Assembly: GCF_024539815.1 (NCBI RefSeq)
Contig: NZ_JAHHIU010000020.1
Span: 1-59,538, forward strand
Origin: Streptomyces hayashii
GTDB taxonomy: Bacteria > Actinomycetota > Actinomycetes > Streptomycetales > Streptomycetaceae
Reading direction: 5' to 3'
Length of the DNA: 59,538 nt
The translations under genes and the position numbers were made by a program. The notes under the pieces were generated by a model. That model was not told the origin of the DNA. It worked only from the letters and a program-made list of their open reading frames with translations, and made no database searches. Shown piece by piece: positions 16,040 to 24,754 of the stretch; position 1 is the stretch's first letter, and the number at the start of each line of letters is the position of its first letter.

Positions 16040-16961
16040 TCAGTCCCGGCGACGGCCGGGAGCGCCGGGCCGGCGTGCCCCCTCCTCCAGCAGGGCCTCG
16101 ACGTCGGCCAGCACCTCGGTGACACGCAGGCCGAAGGCGGCGTCGCAGGGGTGGTGGCGGTCGCCGCGGGCCGCGGCGAGCAGCTCGTCCGCGGCACGGG
16201 TGAGGGCGTCGGCGGCGTCCACGCCGCCCTCCGGGAGCCGGGTCACCCCGGCCGCGCCGCGGAGTTCGAGGCCGGCCCCGGCCGCGGCGGGCGGGGCCGT
16301 CAGGCTGAGCGTCAGCGTGCTGGAGGCGCCGTTCGCGTGGTCCAGGACCGCATGGACGGTGTCGCCGGGGCCCTGGGCCGCGGCCGCCACCCGACGGACG
16401 TCGCCGAGCACCGGGAGCAGCACGGACAACGCGTGCGGGCCCACGTCCCACAGGGCGCCCTTCTCGCCGCGCCAGGGTGTGGCGAACGGACTGTCGCTCT
16501 CCTCGTGGAAGACGTCCCCGAGCCACTGGGCGTGCGCCGTGAACCACCCTCCGGCGTCCGCCTGCTCGGCGATCCAGGCGCGGGGGCCCGGGCGCGAACC
16601 GGGTGGTGAAGAAGACGACCGAGGCGACCCGCGCCTCCTGGACGGCCCGGGCCACGGCCCGCGCCCCGGTCACCGTCGCGGCCAGGGGTTTGTCCAGCAG
16701 GAGATGGCGCCCGGCTCCGGCGGCCCGCACCGCCAGGCGGGCCTGGACGTCGGGCGGCAGGGCGACGGCGACCGCGTCCACGTCCGCGAGCAGGGCGTCT
16801 ACGTCGGCGTAGGCCCGGGTGCGGTGGCGGGCCGCCAGTTCCTCGGCTGCCCGGGGCCGACGACCCCAGACGCCGACGAAGTCGAGCTCCTCGTGGGCGT
16901 CGAGGACGGGGGCATGGACCAGACCGGCCCAGGGACCGGTGCCGAGCAGACCGATGCGCAT
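16040..16961 (-). pseudogene. Gfo/Idh/MocA oxidoreductase, frameshifted
   Basis: The N-terminal half (MRIGLLGTGPWAGLVHAPVL, LPPDVQARLAVRAAGAGRHL, DKPLAATVTGAR) is a clear NAD(P)-binding Gfo/Idh/MocA domain with the catalytic Lys in DKPL. The C-terminal half (GPHALSVLLPVLGDVRRV) is in another frame. Reading resumes perfectly if one base is removed from the G/C run at 16582-16592, restoring RFAPGPRAWIAEQADAGGWF and the rest of about 306 residues. A single extra base in a homopolymer suggests a sequencing error as much as a real mutation. Substrate not predictable; such enzymes oxidise sugars or cyclitols. Confidence 0.85.
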
Positions 16962-17047
16962 ACCGCTGACTCTCCCTGCCGTTGCCGAACTGGCGCCCCC
17001 GGGCGAGCCTCGCACACCGGCGGCGACGAGTACATGCCGGCCGGCCG

Positions 17048-17290
17048 TCAGGCGGCCCGGGCGTCGTCCACCGGCCCCGCCGCCACGCCACCCGCCACGC
17101 CACCCGCCGCGGCCGCCGCCGCGTCCGCCCTGCTGTCGGTGGCGCCGCCCGGTATCAGACGCAGGTGCCGTCGGCGGCCGGCGTGGCGGCGCTTGGCCGC
17201 GACCGGGGCGAGCAGGCGTTGCTCCACCCGGTCCATGAAGGCCAGCAGAACGGACACCAGCGGCAGCAGCAGTACGGCGACCCAGAGCAC
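17048..17290 (-). CDS. Small single-pass membrane protein
   Basis: An 80-residue protein starting at GTG 17290, chosen because AGGAG sits seven bases upstream; longer frames lack this. One membrane helix (VLWVAVLLLPLVSVLLAFM) is followed by a basic stretch (KRRHAGRRRHLRLIPGG) that should stay in the cytoplasm, then an Ala/Gly-rich tail. I recall similar short proteins in other Streptomyces, with no function known. Confidence 0.65.
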   Translation of the reverse strand: MLWVAVLLLPLVSVLLAFMDRVEQRLLAPVAAKRRHAGRRRHLRLIPGGATDSRADAAAAAAGGVAGGVAAGPVDDARAA

Positions 17291-17683
17291 GGCTTCTCTC
17301 CTCGTCAGGCGACAGCATGCCGGGTGCTCCGAATCGGGCGGCTGATGCATGCCCGACGCGGGTCGGGGCGAGCGCCGCGCCCGCCGTGCGCTCGGATCCG
17401 CCCGGCCGGCAGCCGCGCTCGCGAGGACGCGACGACGGTCGGCGCCCTCCCCGGCCCGGCGGACGCGCACCGGGCGACCGGCGTCACGGAGTGTCCGGCG
17501 AACCTGACCGCCCCCGACGCGCGCTCGACTGATTCAGCGGCCGGGCTGCTGAATGCGTTCGCTTATCTCCATTGGACCCACGGCCGACGACGGGGCCAGT
17601 CTGGAGGCGTCCGGTGCGCCGCGATCACCTTCCGGTGCACTGGACGTCCCGTCGCCCGACCGCATCGAAAAGAGGCCGCGAGC

Positions 17684-18544
17684 ATGCACACCCGCCGCAT
17701 CGGCGATCTGGACGTCAGCGCGATCGGCCTCGGCGCCATGCCGATGTCGATCGAGAACCGCCCGGACGAGACGCGCTCCCTCGCCACGATCCACGCCGCG
17801 CTGGACGCCGGCGTGACGCTGATCGACACCGCGGACGCCTATCACCTCCACGCCGACGAGGTCGGCCACAACGAGACCCTGATCGCCAAGGCGCTCGCCT
17901 CCCACGACCGCGGCGGCGACGTCCTGGTCGCCACCAAAGGCGGCCACCTGCGCCCCGGCGACGGCAGCTGGACCCTGGACGGCAGCCCAGCCCACCTCAA
18001 GGCGGCCTGCGAGGCCTCGCTGCGCCGGCTCGGCGTGGAGGCGATCGGCCTCTACCAGTTCCACCGCCCCGACCCGCGGATCCCCTACGCCGAGTCCGTC
18101 GGCGCGCTGCGCGAACTCCTCGACGAGGGCAAGATCCGCGCCGCCGGCGTCTCCAACGCGAACCCCGAGCAGATCCGCGAGGCTCAGGACATCCTCGGCG
18201 GGCGGCTGGCCTCCGTGCAGAACCAGTTCTCCCCGGCCTTCCGCTCCAGCGAGCCCGAACTGCGGCTGTGCGACGAACTCGGCATCGCGTTCCTGCCGTG
18301 GAGCCCGCTCGGCGGCATCGCCCGCGCCCGCGAACTGGGCTCCTCCTACGCGCCGTTCGCCCGTGTCGCCGAGGCGCACGCGGTGAGCCCGCAGCGGGTA
18401 TGCCTGGCGTGGATGCTCGCCGGTTCGCCGGTGGTGGTGCCGATCCCGGGCGCGAGCCGCCCCGAGACGATCCTCGACTCCCTCGCCGCGACGGAACTCG
18501 TCCTGACCGCCGACGAGTTGGCGGAGCTGGACGCCGCCGTCTGA
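17684..18544 (+). CDS. Aldo/keto reductase
   Basis: A 286-residue NADPH-dependent (alpha/beta)8-barrel oxidoreductase. Motifs: DVSAIGLGAMPMS (start of barrel), GVTLIDTADAYH with catalytic Asp and Tyr, the Lys in DVLVATKGGH, and the His in LYQFHRP, so the catalytic Asp-Tyr-Lys-His set is complete. The coenzyme site is VPIPGASRPETI. The start ATG 17684 follows AGAGG. Monocistronic; the substrate cannot be named from sequence. Confidence 0.92.
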   Translation: MHTRRIGDLDVSAIGLGAMPMSIENRPDETRSLATIHAALDAGVTLIDTADAYHLHADEVGHNETLIAKALASHDRGGDVLVATKGGHLRPGDGSWTLDGSPAHLKAACEASLRRLGVEAIGLYQFHRPDPRIPYAESVGALRELLDEGKIRAAGVSNANPEQIREAQDILGGRLASVQNQFSPAFRSSEPELRLCDELGIAFLPWSPLGGIARARELGSSYAPFARVAEAHAVSPQRVCLAWMLAGSPVVVPIPGASRPETILDSLAATELVLTADELAELDAAV

Positions 18545-18978
18545 CACGACCACCCGCAGGACCGGCACCGACGGCGTCGTCGTACGGCAGACCGCTCGAC
18601 CACCGCCACCGGGGCGAACACCTGTCCGCGCTCTCGTCCGTCCGCACCCTCATCCACCTCCTGCGCGCCGGCCGCCGCATCCCTGCGGCGGCCGGCGCGT
18701 TCACCGTCGAGCACAGCCCGACCCGGCCGCGCCCGCCGGTCACCGCCTCCACCGCCTCCACCGCCTCCACCGCCTCCATCGCCGACACCGTCGTCCGGCG
18801 CCGGGCGGCCGGAAGGCTCCGGGCGGCCGGGGGAGGCGCTCACACGGCTCCGCACGGCGGGCGGGACGCGTGAGCGGTCATGGCCGGATCGCGCCCCCCG
18901 CGCGTGCGATGAGCGCCCGACACGCATGAATCGCCCAGGTCCGGGCACACGCAGCGCAAACAGGAGAGAGGGGCGCTC
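18545..18978. other. 434-base intergenic region with 9-bp repeats
   Basis: No credible gene. It contains four tandem copies of ACCGCCTCC at 18742-18777 and leads into the promoter of the DUF5133 gene. The repeats are probably simple slippage; no function is inferred. Confidence 0.6.
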
Positions 18979-19233
18979 GTGATCGTTCCGGACCCGAAGG
19001 TCGCCAGGACGTTGCTGACCCGCTACGCGACGCTGAAGATCGCTCAGGCGGAGAGGGAGACGCCGCAGGCGGCTCGTGAGCTTCAGGACGTGACGTACAC
19101 CTTGTGCGTGCTGATGGGCACGCCCGACGTCCGCGAGGCGGTCGCCGCGGCGGACGCCCTGCTGGAGTCGGCGGCGGCGACGCCCGCGACAGACGCGGAG
19201 CACGCGGAGAACGGGCTGTCCCTGGCGGTGTGA
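18979..19233 (+). CDS. DUF5133 family protein
   Basis: An 84-residue protein, GTG start after GGAGAGAGGGG. The core, VARTLLTRYATLKIAQAER then LQDVTYTLCVLMGTPDVREA, is all-helical and matches what I know as DUF5133, a Streptomyces family often annotated near regulatory or secondary-metabolite genes and of unknown role. It is convergent with tgmB across the terminator at 19259-19290. Confidence 0.75.
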   Translation: MIVPDPKVARTLLTRYATLKIAQAERETPQAARELQDVTYTLCVLMGTPDVREAVAAADALLESAAATPATDAEHAENGLSLAV

Positions 19234-19258
19234 GGACGGCGAGGCGCCGGCTCCCGGA

Positions 19259-19290
19259 CGCGGCGGTGCTCCTGCTGGGGCACCGCCGCG
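19259..19290. terminator. Bidirectional GC terminator
   Basis: Eleven-bp stem 19259-19269/19280-19290 with a 10-base loop, placed between the convergent stops at 19233 and 19301. Confidence 0.7.
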
Positions 19291-19300
19291 CCCGGGCCCG

Positions 19301-20287
19301 TCACGGGGCGGCCGTGCCGCACCGGTCGGGGCGTCGTACGCCGGGCTCCGGGGGCGAACCGGCCAGCCATTGCGCGATGGTGCGGGCGATCGGCTGGCCG
19401 GTGTCCACCTCCACGAAGCCGAACTGGCCCGACTGGTTGCATTCCAGGAACCACCATGTGCCGTCGGCGTCCTCGGCGAAGTCGAAGGCCCCGTACGCCA
19501 GTTCCGCCTCCCGCAGATATCCGCGAACGGCCTCGGCGAGCCGCGGCGGGACCTCGACGGGACTCCAGGGGGTGGTCGACGGCGAGAAGCGCACGTCCAC
19601 CACGTCGGGATCGCCGCCGGGAAGAGTCTCCTTGCGGGCGGCCAGCAGACGGTCGCCGATCGCGGTCAGCCGTATGTCGGCCCGCTTGGCCACCCGCCGT
19701 TGCAGCAGCGTCGGACCGTAGGCCACGGCGGCGAAGTCCGCGCCCGGCGGCACCCGGGTGGTGGGCACGGCGCGGGGCGGGTCCTGCGGGTGCGCCCCGG
19801 AGACCGGCTTGACCACCAGGTCCGGGTAGCGGTCCGCGAACTCGCGCGCCGCCTGCGGGAAGGTGGTGATGAGCGTGGCCGGCACGGGCAGGCCGCAGCG
19901 CTGCGCGAGCCGGAGCTGCCAGGGCTTGTGCCGGGCGCGCAGGGACGCGTCCGGGTGGTTCATCCAGCGTGCCCCGGTACCGCGGAGCATGCCGTAGAGC
20001 GCCTGTGAGGACTCCTCCGTGAGCCATGCCGACGGCTCAAGCGCCCGGGCCGCGGGCACGCCGGGACGGCGGACCCACACCGACCTGAGCCCGTCGAGGC
20101 TCAGCAGCCGGCCGGCGGACGACAGGTGGCCGCGGAAGGCCCCGTGGACGAACTCGCCGGACAGCGCGACGGAACGGGTCAGGTCGGCCGGGTCGAACCG
20201 GACGACCGGGACGCCGGCGGCGTTCAGGTGCACGACCACCATGTCCGCCGTGACGTCCTCTTCACAGGTGAGAATGAGCACGGTCAT
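19301..20287 (-). CDS. tgmB: ATP-grasp graspetide maturase
   Basis: A 328-residue ATP-grasp ligase of the TgmB type, which uses ATP to form ester or amide crosslinks between side chains of a co-encoded precursor. The N-terminal domain has VLILTCEEDVTADMVVVHLN and VWVRRPG; the ATP-grasp part includes DLVVKPVSG (ATP-binding Lys), LLQRRVAKRADIRLTAIG, YGAFDFAEDADG and WWFLECNQSGQFGFVE (metal-binding Glu/Asn). Length is normal. It starts 17 bases after the precursor gene and is cotranscribed with it. The usual neighbouring methyltransferase gene is absent; the nearest PIMT-type enzyme is at 9886-11058. Confidence 0.93.
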   Translation of the reverse strand: MTVLILTCEEDVTADMVVVHLNAAGVPVVRFDPADLTRSVALSGEFVHGAFRGHLSSAGRLLSLDGLRSVWVRRPGVPAARALEPSAWLTEESSQALYGMLRGTGARWMNHPDASLRARHKPWQLRLAQRCGLPVPATLITTFPQAAREFADRYPDLVVKPVSGAHPQDPPRAVPTTRVPPGADFAAVAYGPTLLQRRVAKRADIRLTAIGDRLLAARKETLPGGDPDVVDVRFSPSTTPWSPVEVPPRLAEAVRGYLREAELAYGAFDFAEDADGTWWFLECNQSGQFGFVEVDTGQPIARTIAQWLAGSPPEPGVRRPDRCGTAAP

Positions 20288-20304
20288 ATCGCTTCGGCCC
20301 GTGT

Positions 20305-20496
20305 TCAGTCGTCGAAGTGGGTCTTGGAGCCCGCTGTCGAGGTCGTCGTCCCGAGTTCTCTCATGAGGGCGTGGTCGCGCGCGGCGATCCGGCCGTCGAG
20401 GAGTACGTTCAACTGCAGTCCGTGATCGTAGGCGTACGGAGTGGCGAACTCCAACTCCGCAGCAGGGCGTGCGTAGTTGAGCGTGAACGGTTTCAT
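20305..20496 (-). CDS. tgmA: Graspetide precursor TgmA
   Basis: A 63-residue ATP-grasp-modified RiPP precursor. The leader carries the family signature MKPFTLNYARPA, PYAYDHGLQLNVLLDGR and the core GTTTSTAGSKTHFDD (residues 49-63). Thr, Ser and Lys donors and terminal Asp acceptors are the groups joined by the maturase. It has a strong ribosome site (GAGGGAGA), and the maturase gene follows. The 223-base region upstream (20497-20719) includes an AT-rich stretch around 20590-20635 that is the likely promoter. Confidence 0.93.
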   Translation of the reverse strand: MKPFTLNYARPAAELEFATPYAYDHGLQLNVLLDGRIAARDHALMRELGTTTSTAGSKTHFDD

Positions 20497-20719
20497 CGTC
20501 TCTCCCTCGTCGGTACTGCTTCGATCAAGCGGTGCCGCTGTGCGACGTCACTCGGGCCCGCTGCGTGATGCTGGATGGGTGCGACCTTCAGTCACTTATA
20601 CGAATCGAACGGGTGGTTGGTTTCCTTACTCTCCGTGATCATCGGCGAGTCGGGCGCCGAACAGGGCGCGGAGCAGGGGAGATCGGGTCGAGCCGGGGTG
20701 AAAACGTCTTCCGGAGCGG

Positions 20720-21007
20720 TCAGTCGGGGAGCTGCTCGGGGCTGTTCTCGGGTGCGCGGCGCAGGGTGCGCAGGGCCAGCAGGAGGACACCGATGTCGTC
20801 GAGGTAGACGGGGTCCGGCAGGATGTCGGCCGGCAGCACGAAGTACAGGACCGCCCCCCAGAAGACCCAGCGCGGGCCGGTGGGCAGTCCCGCTCGCCTC
20901 AGACCTCGGCGGGCGCGGACCAGGCGCACGAGCACCGTGGCGGCCACGGCGAACAGGGCGACGGCGACCACCGCCGCGACGACGACGAGCGTGGTTGGCG
21001 CATCCAC
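20720..21007 (-). CDS. DUF1232 (YkvA-like) membrane protein
   Basis: A 95-residue protein, GTG start with GGGAGG four bases upstream. An N-terminal membrane helix (VVVAAVVAVALFAVAATVLV) is followed by a basic linker and the DUF1232 signature VFWGAVLYFVLPADILPDPV and DDIGVLLLALRTL, which forms a hydrophobic hairpin. Function unknown. Located upstream of tgmA on the same strand but separated by 223 bases, so probably its own unit. Confidence 0.82.
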   Translation of the reverse strand: MDAPTTLVVVAAVVAVALFAVAATVLVRLVRARRGLRRAGLPTGPRWVFWGAVLYFVLPADILPDPVYLDDIGVLLLALRTLRRAPENSPEQLPD

Positions 21008-21275
21008 GGGCCCTCCCGATGGTCCGTCGCGCGGCGTCTGCTCTCTTTGTCCTGCTCTGTCCGGACCCTGGCGCGTGGTCCCTGTCTGTCGATTTCCCCG
21101 CTTTCCGTTTCCGGATTCCCGCTTCCCGCGGGATTACCGCATCGGACGCGTCTCACACGGGTGGCGCGTCCGAGTGGCGGAGTGCGCCGGGCGGCCCTAG
21201 TAATGGGGAGGGTCAAGTCGCGTGTCGCAGCTCGGGGGCGCAGGGGGCGACCGCACCCTTCAGAGAGAGCTCAGC

Positions 21276-22394
21276 ATGATCACCCGCTCTTCACGGTCCT
21301 TTCCGGACCGTCCCGTCCCACCTCCCACCGGCGTGACGAGCACGACCGTCCCCCTCTCCCCGGTGACGCCGCCGGCACCCGTGCCCGACCCCGACGCGGC
21401 TGCCGTTCCGTCCGGCGAGACCGCCCCGGCCTACCCCGATCCCGTCGACGGTCTGATCCGCGAGGCCGCGGCCAACCGGTCGCTGGAGGACGTCGCCCGG
21501 CTCGTCGCCCTGCTCGAACAGACCGAGGACGGCAGGGAGGCGGCGGCCGACGTCCTGCGCGTCGTCGGCGCCGGCCGGCCCCTGGAGGACGTCTCACGGC
21601 TGGTCGCGGTGCTGTCCGGGCCGCCGCACGACGCGCAGCACGCCGACCACATGATCCGCGCCGCGGTCGAGAGCCGGTCCGTGGAGGAGGTCGCACGGCT
21701 GATGGCCCTGCTGTTCCGGCCGCCCCTGGAGCCGCACTGCGGCGACGAGGCGGTGCGGGCGGCGGCCACCCACCGCCCGGTCGAGGAAGTGGTGGAGCTC
21801 GTCGAGCGGCTCGCGCGGCTGCGGGCCGTGCCCGCGGCCCCGTCGGCGTCCGCACCGCAGAGCGCCGAGCCGCCGACCCCGTACCCCGCCGACCCCGAAC
21901 TCCGGTCGGCGCCGGCGCCCTTGGCGCCGCCCGCCCGCGCCTCGGCGCGATCGGCCCGCCGCTCCGACGCGGTCGTGCCATGGACGGCATGGGCCGCCGC
22001 ACTGGCGCTGACCCTGTGCGGCGTCGCGCACGTCCTCGTGCGCCGGGACGGCCTCCCGACCGCGGTTCTCGCGGTGGCCCTGACCTCCTGCGGACTGTGT
22101 CTCCTGTCGGCCCTGCTGCTGCTCCGCCGGCCCACCCTGCGGCTGCTCGCGGCGGCTGTGGTGGTGCCGGCGGCCCTCGCGGGCGCCCAACTGCTCGCCC
22201 CGCGCATCGGCGTGGCGGAACTGTCCCGGGCCACGGAGGCGACCCTCGCCCCGCAGTGGCTCGCCGCGCCGACGGCCGCGGCGGCCGTCCTCGCACTGCT
22301 CGTCGCCCTTTTCACGGGCGTCGCACGGCTGCTGGGCGACCGCCGCCCGGCCTCCGGGGCCCCACCCGAGCAGACGGCCGGCGCGTCGCGCTGA
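21276..22394 (+). CDS. Repeat-containing membrane protein
   Basis: A 372-residue protein that I do not recognise by name. ATG 21276 is preferred to the upstream in-frame GTG (21222) because of the AGAGAGAG before it. Residues about 45-190 contain four degenerate helical repeats of some 40 residues, each with the pattern RSLEDVARLVALL, RPLEDVSRLVAVL, RSVEEVARLMALL or RPVEEVVELVERL. The C-terminal third holds five hydrophobic helices (AWAAALALTLCGVAHVLV, AVLAVALTSCGLCLLSALLL and others). A cytoplasmic repeat platform anchored in the membrane is the likely design. Streptomyces proteins of this layout are uncharacterised. Confidence 0.75.
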   Translation: MITRSSRSFPDRPVPPPTGVTSTTVPLSPVTPPAPVPDPDAAAVPSGETAPAYPDPVDGLIREAAANRSLEDVARLVALLEQTEDGREAAADVLRVVGAGRPLEDVSRLVAVLSGPPHDAQHADHMIRAAVESRSVEEVARLMALLFRPPLEPHCGDEAVRAAATHRPVEEVVELVERLARLRAVPAAPSASAPQSAEPPTPYPADPELRSAPAPLAPPARASARSARRSDAVVPWTAWAAALALTLCGVAHVLVRRDGLPTAVLAVALTSCGLCLLSALLLLRRPTLRLLAAAVVVPAALAGAQLLAPRIGVAELSRATEATLAPQWLAAPTAAAAVLALLVALFTGVARLLGDRRPASGAPPEQTAGASR

Positions 22395-22645
22395 GCGGGG
22401 AGCCCGGGCCGGACCGTCCCCGTCCCGCCTGATTCCGGTGCGTGTTCCGGACCGGGGCCGGGACCGACGCCGCACAGACGCGGCGACGCGCCGAGGATGG
22501 TCCCGAGTGGACCGCCGTGGCGCCTCGCGCCCCCGACGGGCCGGGCGGGTGCGGCACCGTCCGCTCGCCCGCCGGGGGCGGGTCGGAGGCCCGGACCCCG
22601 ACCCACCCCCGGCGCTCATCGCCGGCCCGGGCCCGGGACCGGACG

Positions 22646-24754
22646 TCAGCCGGGACCGGGCCGGCCGCTCTCCAGCAGGCCCGTGAGCACCCGGTCAGGG
22701 GTCAGCGGCAGTTCGCGGAAGCGGACGCCCGTGGCGTGGTGCACGGCGTTCCCGACGGCCGCCGCCGTGCCCACGATGCCGATCTCGCCGATCCCCTTGC
22801 CGCCCACGGGGTTGAGGTGCGGGTCGTGCTCGTCGATCCAGTGCGCCTCGACGTCGGGCACGTCGGCGTGGGCGGGCACGTGGTAGCCGGCGAGATCGGC
22901 CTCGGGGAAGTCCCCGAACGCGGCGTCCATGGTGCTGCCCTCGGTCAGCGCCATGCCCAGGCCCATGGTCATGCCGCCGACGAACTGGGAGCGCGCGGTA
23001 CGGGGGTTGAGAATGCGTCCCGCCGCGTACACCCCGACCATCCGGCGTACCCGCACCTCGCCCGTGACCGTGTCCACGGCGACCTCGGCGAAGTGCGCTC
23101 CGAACGCGTGCCGGGCGAAGTCGCTCTCGGCGTCGGCCGCCCCCGCGGTGTCGGCGCGCTCCCGGATCCCCTCTTCGGGCAACGGGCCCGGGTGCGCGGC
23201 GAGTCGGGCGGCGAGCCGTGCGCAGGCCTCGTGGACGGCCCAGCCCCAGGACGCGGTGCCCGAGGAGCCGCCCGCCAGCGGAGCCGCCGGCAGATCGCTG
23301 CTGCCCACCCGGATCCGCACCCGTTCCGGGGGAACGTCCAGGGCGTCCGCCGCGATCTGCGCCAGCACCGTGCGCGCGCCGGTGCCGATGTCGGCGGCGT
23401 TGACCTCGACCAGGAACGACCCGTCCGCCAGCGCCTGCGCCGCCGCGGTCGACGGATACACCTGTACGGGGTAGGTGGCGGCGGCCACGCCCGTCCCGAG
23501 CAGCCACGGCCCTTCGGCCCGCGCCCGCGGCCGGGGATCGCGGCCCTCCCAGCCGAACCTGCGGGCGCCCTCGCGCAGGCACTCGACGAGATGGCGGCTG
23601 CTGAACGGCTTGCCGCTGTCGGGTTCGGCGTCCGGCTCGTTGCGGATCCGCACCTCCACGGGGTCCATGCCCAGAGCGTCGGCCAGTTCGTCCATCGCCG
23701 ACTCCAGGGCGTACATCCCGGGCGCCTCGCCGGGGGCGCGCATCCACGACGGCGACGGGACGTCGAGCCGGACCACGCGGTGCACGGTGTGCCGGTTCGG
23801 GGCGGCGTACATGACCCTGGCCGGGACGGCCGCGTACTCGACGAACTCCGTGATCCGCGAGGTGTGGGTGGTCACGTCGTGCGTGAGGGACGTCAGCCGG
23901 CCGTCGCGGTCCGCGCCCAGCCGCAGCCGGTGCAGGGTGGGCGCCCGGTGGCCGACGGAGGTGGGCATCATCCGGCGGGGCAGCACGACGGTGACCGGTC
24001 GTCCGGTGTGCCAGGAGGCCATCGCGGCGAGCACCACGTCCGGCCGGGGCGTGCCCTTGGAGCCGAAGCCGCCGCCGACGTGCTCGGCCGTCACCGTGAT
24101 CCGCTCCTCCGGCAGCCCGAACATGTGGGCGAGCGTGGTGCGGACGGCGGTGGTGCCCTGGCTTGAGGTGTGGACGGTTAGCCGCTCACCGTCCCAGTGC
24201 GCGGTGCTGGCGTGCGGCTCCATCGGATGGTTGTGCAGGGGCGGCACCCGGTAGCCGACGTCGATCCGGACGTCCGCCGCGGCGAAGGCGCCCTCGGCGT
24301 CGCCCTGCCGGCGCTCGCCCGGATACGTGCCGTTGAGCTCCTCGGGGACGTACGCCCGCGGGTGCCCGGCGCGGAGCGTGACGTCGTGGTCCTCCTCCGC
24401 GTAACCGACGCGCACCGCCCCGGCCCCGGCCCGTGCCGCCTCCGGGCTCTCGGCCACCACCAGGGCGACGAACCAGCCCCGGTGCGGCACGTCGGGGTTC
24501 TGCAGCACGGCGAGCGTCGGGTCGTCCGGCGTGGCGAGGCGGGGCGCGTCGTCAGGGGTCAGGACGGCGACGACGCCGGGCAGCGCCAGCGCCGCCGAGA
24601 CGTCGACGCCGGTCAACCGGCCGCGCGCCACCGTCGCCGGCACCGGGCGCGCGAACAGCCGCCCGGCAAGGTGATGCTCGGCGGCGTAGCGGGCGGCGCC
24701 GGTGACCTTCTGCGGGCCTTCGCGCCGCTCGGCGGGGGCGCCCACGGAGCTCAT
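22646..24754 (-). CDS. Molybdopterin-binding aldehyde/xanthine oxidase subunit
   Basis: A 702-residue large subunit of a molybdenum hydroxylase, close in plan to PaoC/YagR. It binds the molybdopterin cofactor and oxidises aldehydes or N-heterocycles. Motifs: GPQKVTGAARYAAEHHLAGR at the N-terminus, HVGGGFGSKG, RAPGEAPGMYALESAMDELA, GGSSGTASWG, and GGKGIGEIG with the catalytic Glu near the C-terminus. The start ATG overlaps the stop of the FAD subunit gene (ATGA). Third gene of a small-medium-large operon (25751, 24751, 22646), the usual order. No cofactor-maturation gene is present here. Confidence 0.93.
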   Translation of the reverse strand: MSSVGAPAERREGPQKVTGAARYAAEHHLAGRLFARPVPATVARGRLTGVDVSAALALPGVVAVLTPDDAPRLATPDDPTLAVLQNPDVPHRGWFVALVVAESPEAARAGAGAVRVGYAEEDHDVTLRAGHPRAYVPEELNGTYPGERRQGDAEGAFAAADVRIDVGYRVPPLHNHPMEPHASTAHWDGERLTVHTSSQGTTAVRTTLAHMFGLPEERITVTAEHVGGGFGSKGTPRPDVVLAAMASWHTGRPVTVVLPRRMMPTSVGHRAPTLHRLRLGADRDGRLTSLTHDVTTHTSRITEFVEYAAVPARVMYAAPNRHTVHRVVRLDVPSPSWMRAPGEAPGMYALESAMDELADALGMDPVEVRIRNEPDAEPDSGKPFSSRHLVECLREGARRFGWEGRDPRPRARAEGPWLLGTGVAAATYPVQVYPSTAAAQALADGSFLVEVNAADIGTGARTVLAQIAADALDVPPERVRIRVGSSDLPAAPLAGGSSGTASWGWAVHEACARLAARLAAHPGPLPEEGIRERADTAGAADAESDFARHAFGAHFAEVAVDTVTGEVRVRRMVGVYAAGRILNPRTARSQFVGGMTMGLGMALTEGSTMDAAFGDFPEADLAGYHVPAHADVPDVEAHWIDEHDPHLNPVGGKGIGEIGIVGTAAAVGNAVHHATGVRFRELPLTPDRVLTGLLESGRPGPG

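Noticed and set aside
18825..18850. Another CCGGAAG hairpin
   Set aside because: The heptamer occurs but the flanks do not pair into the long stem shared by the four hairpins.
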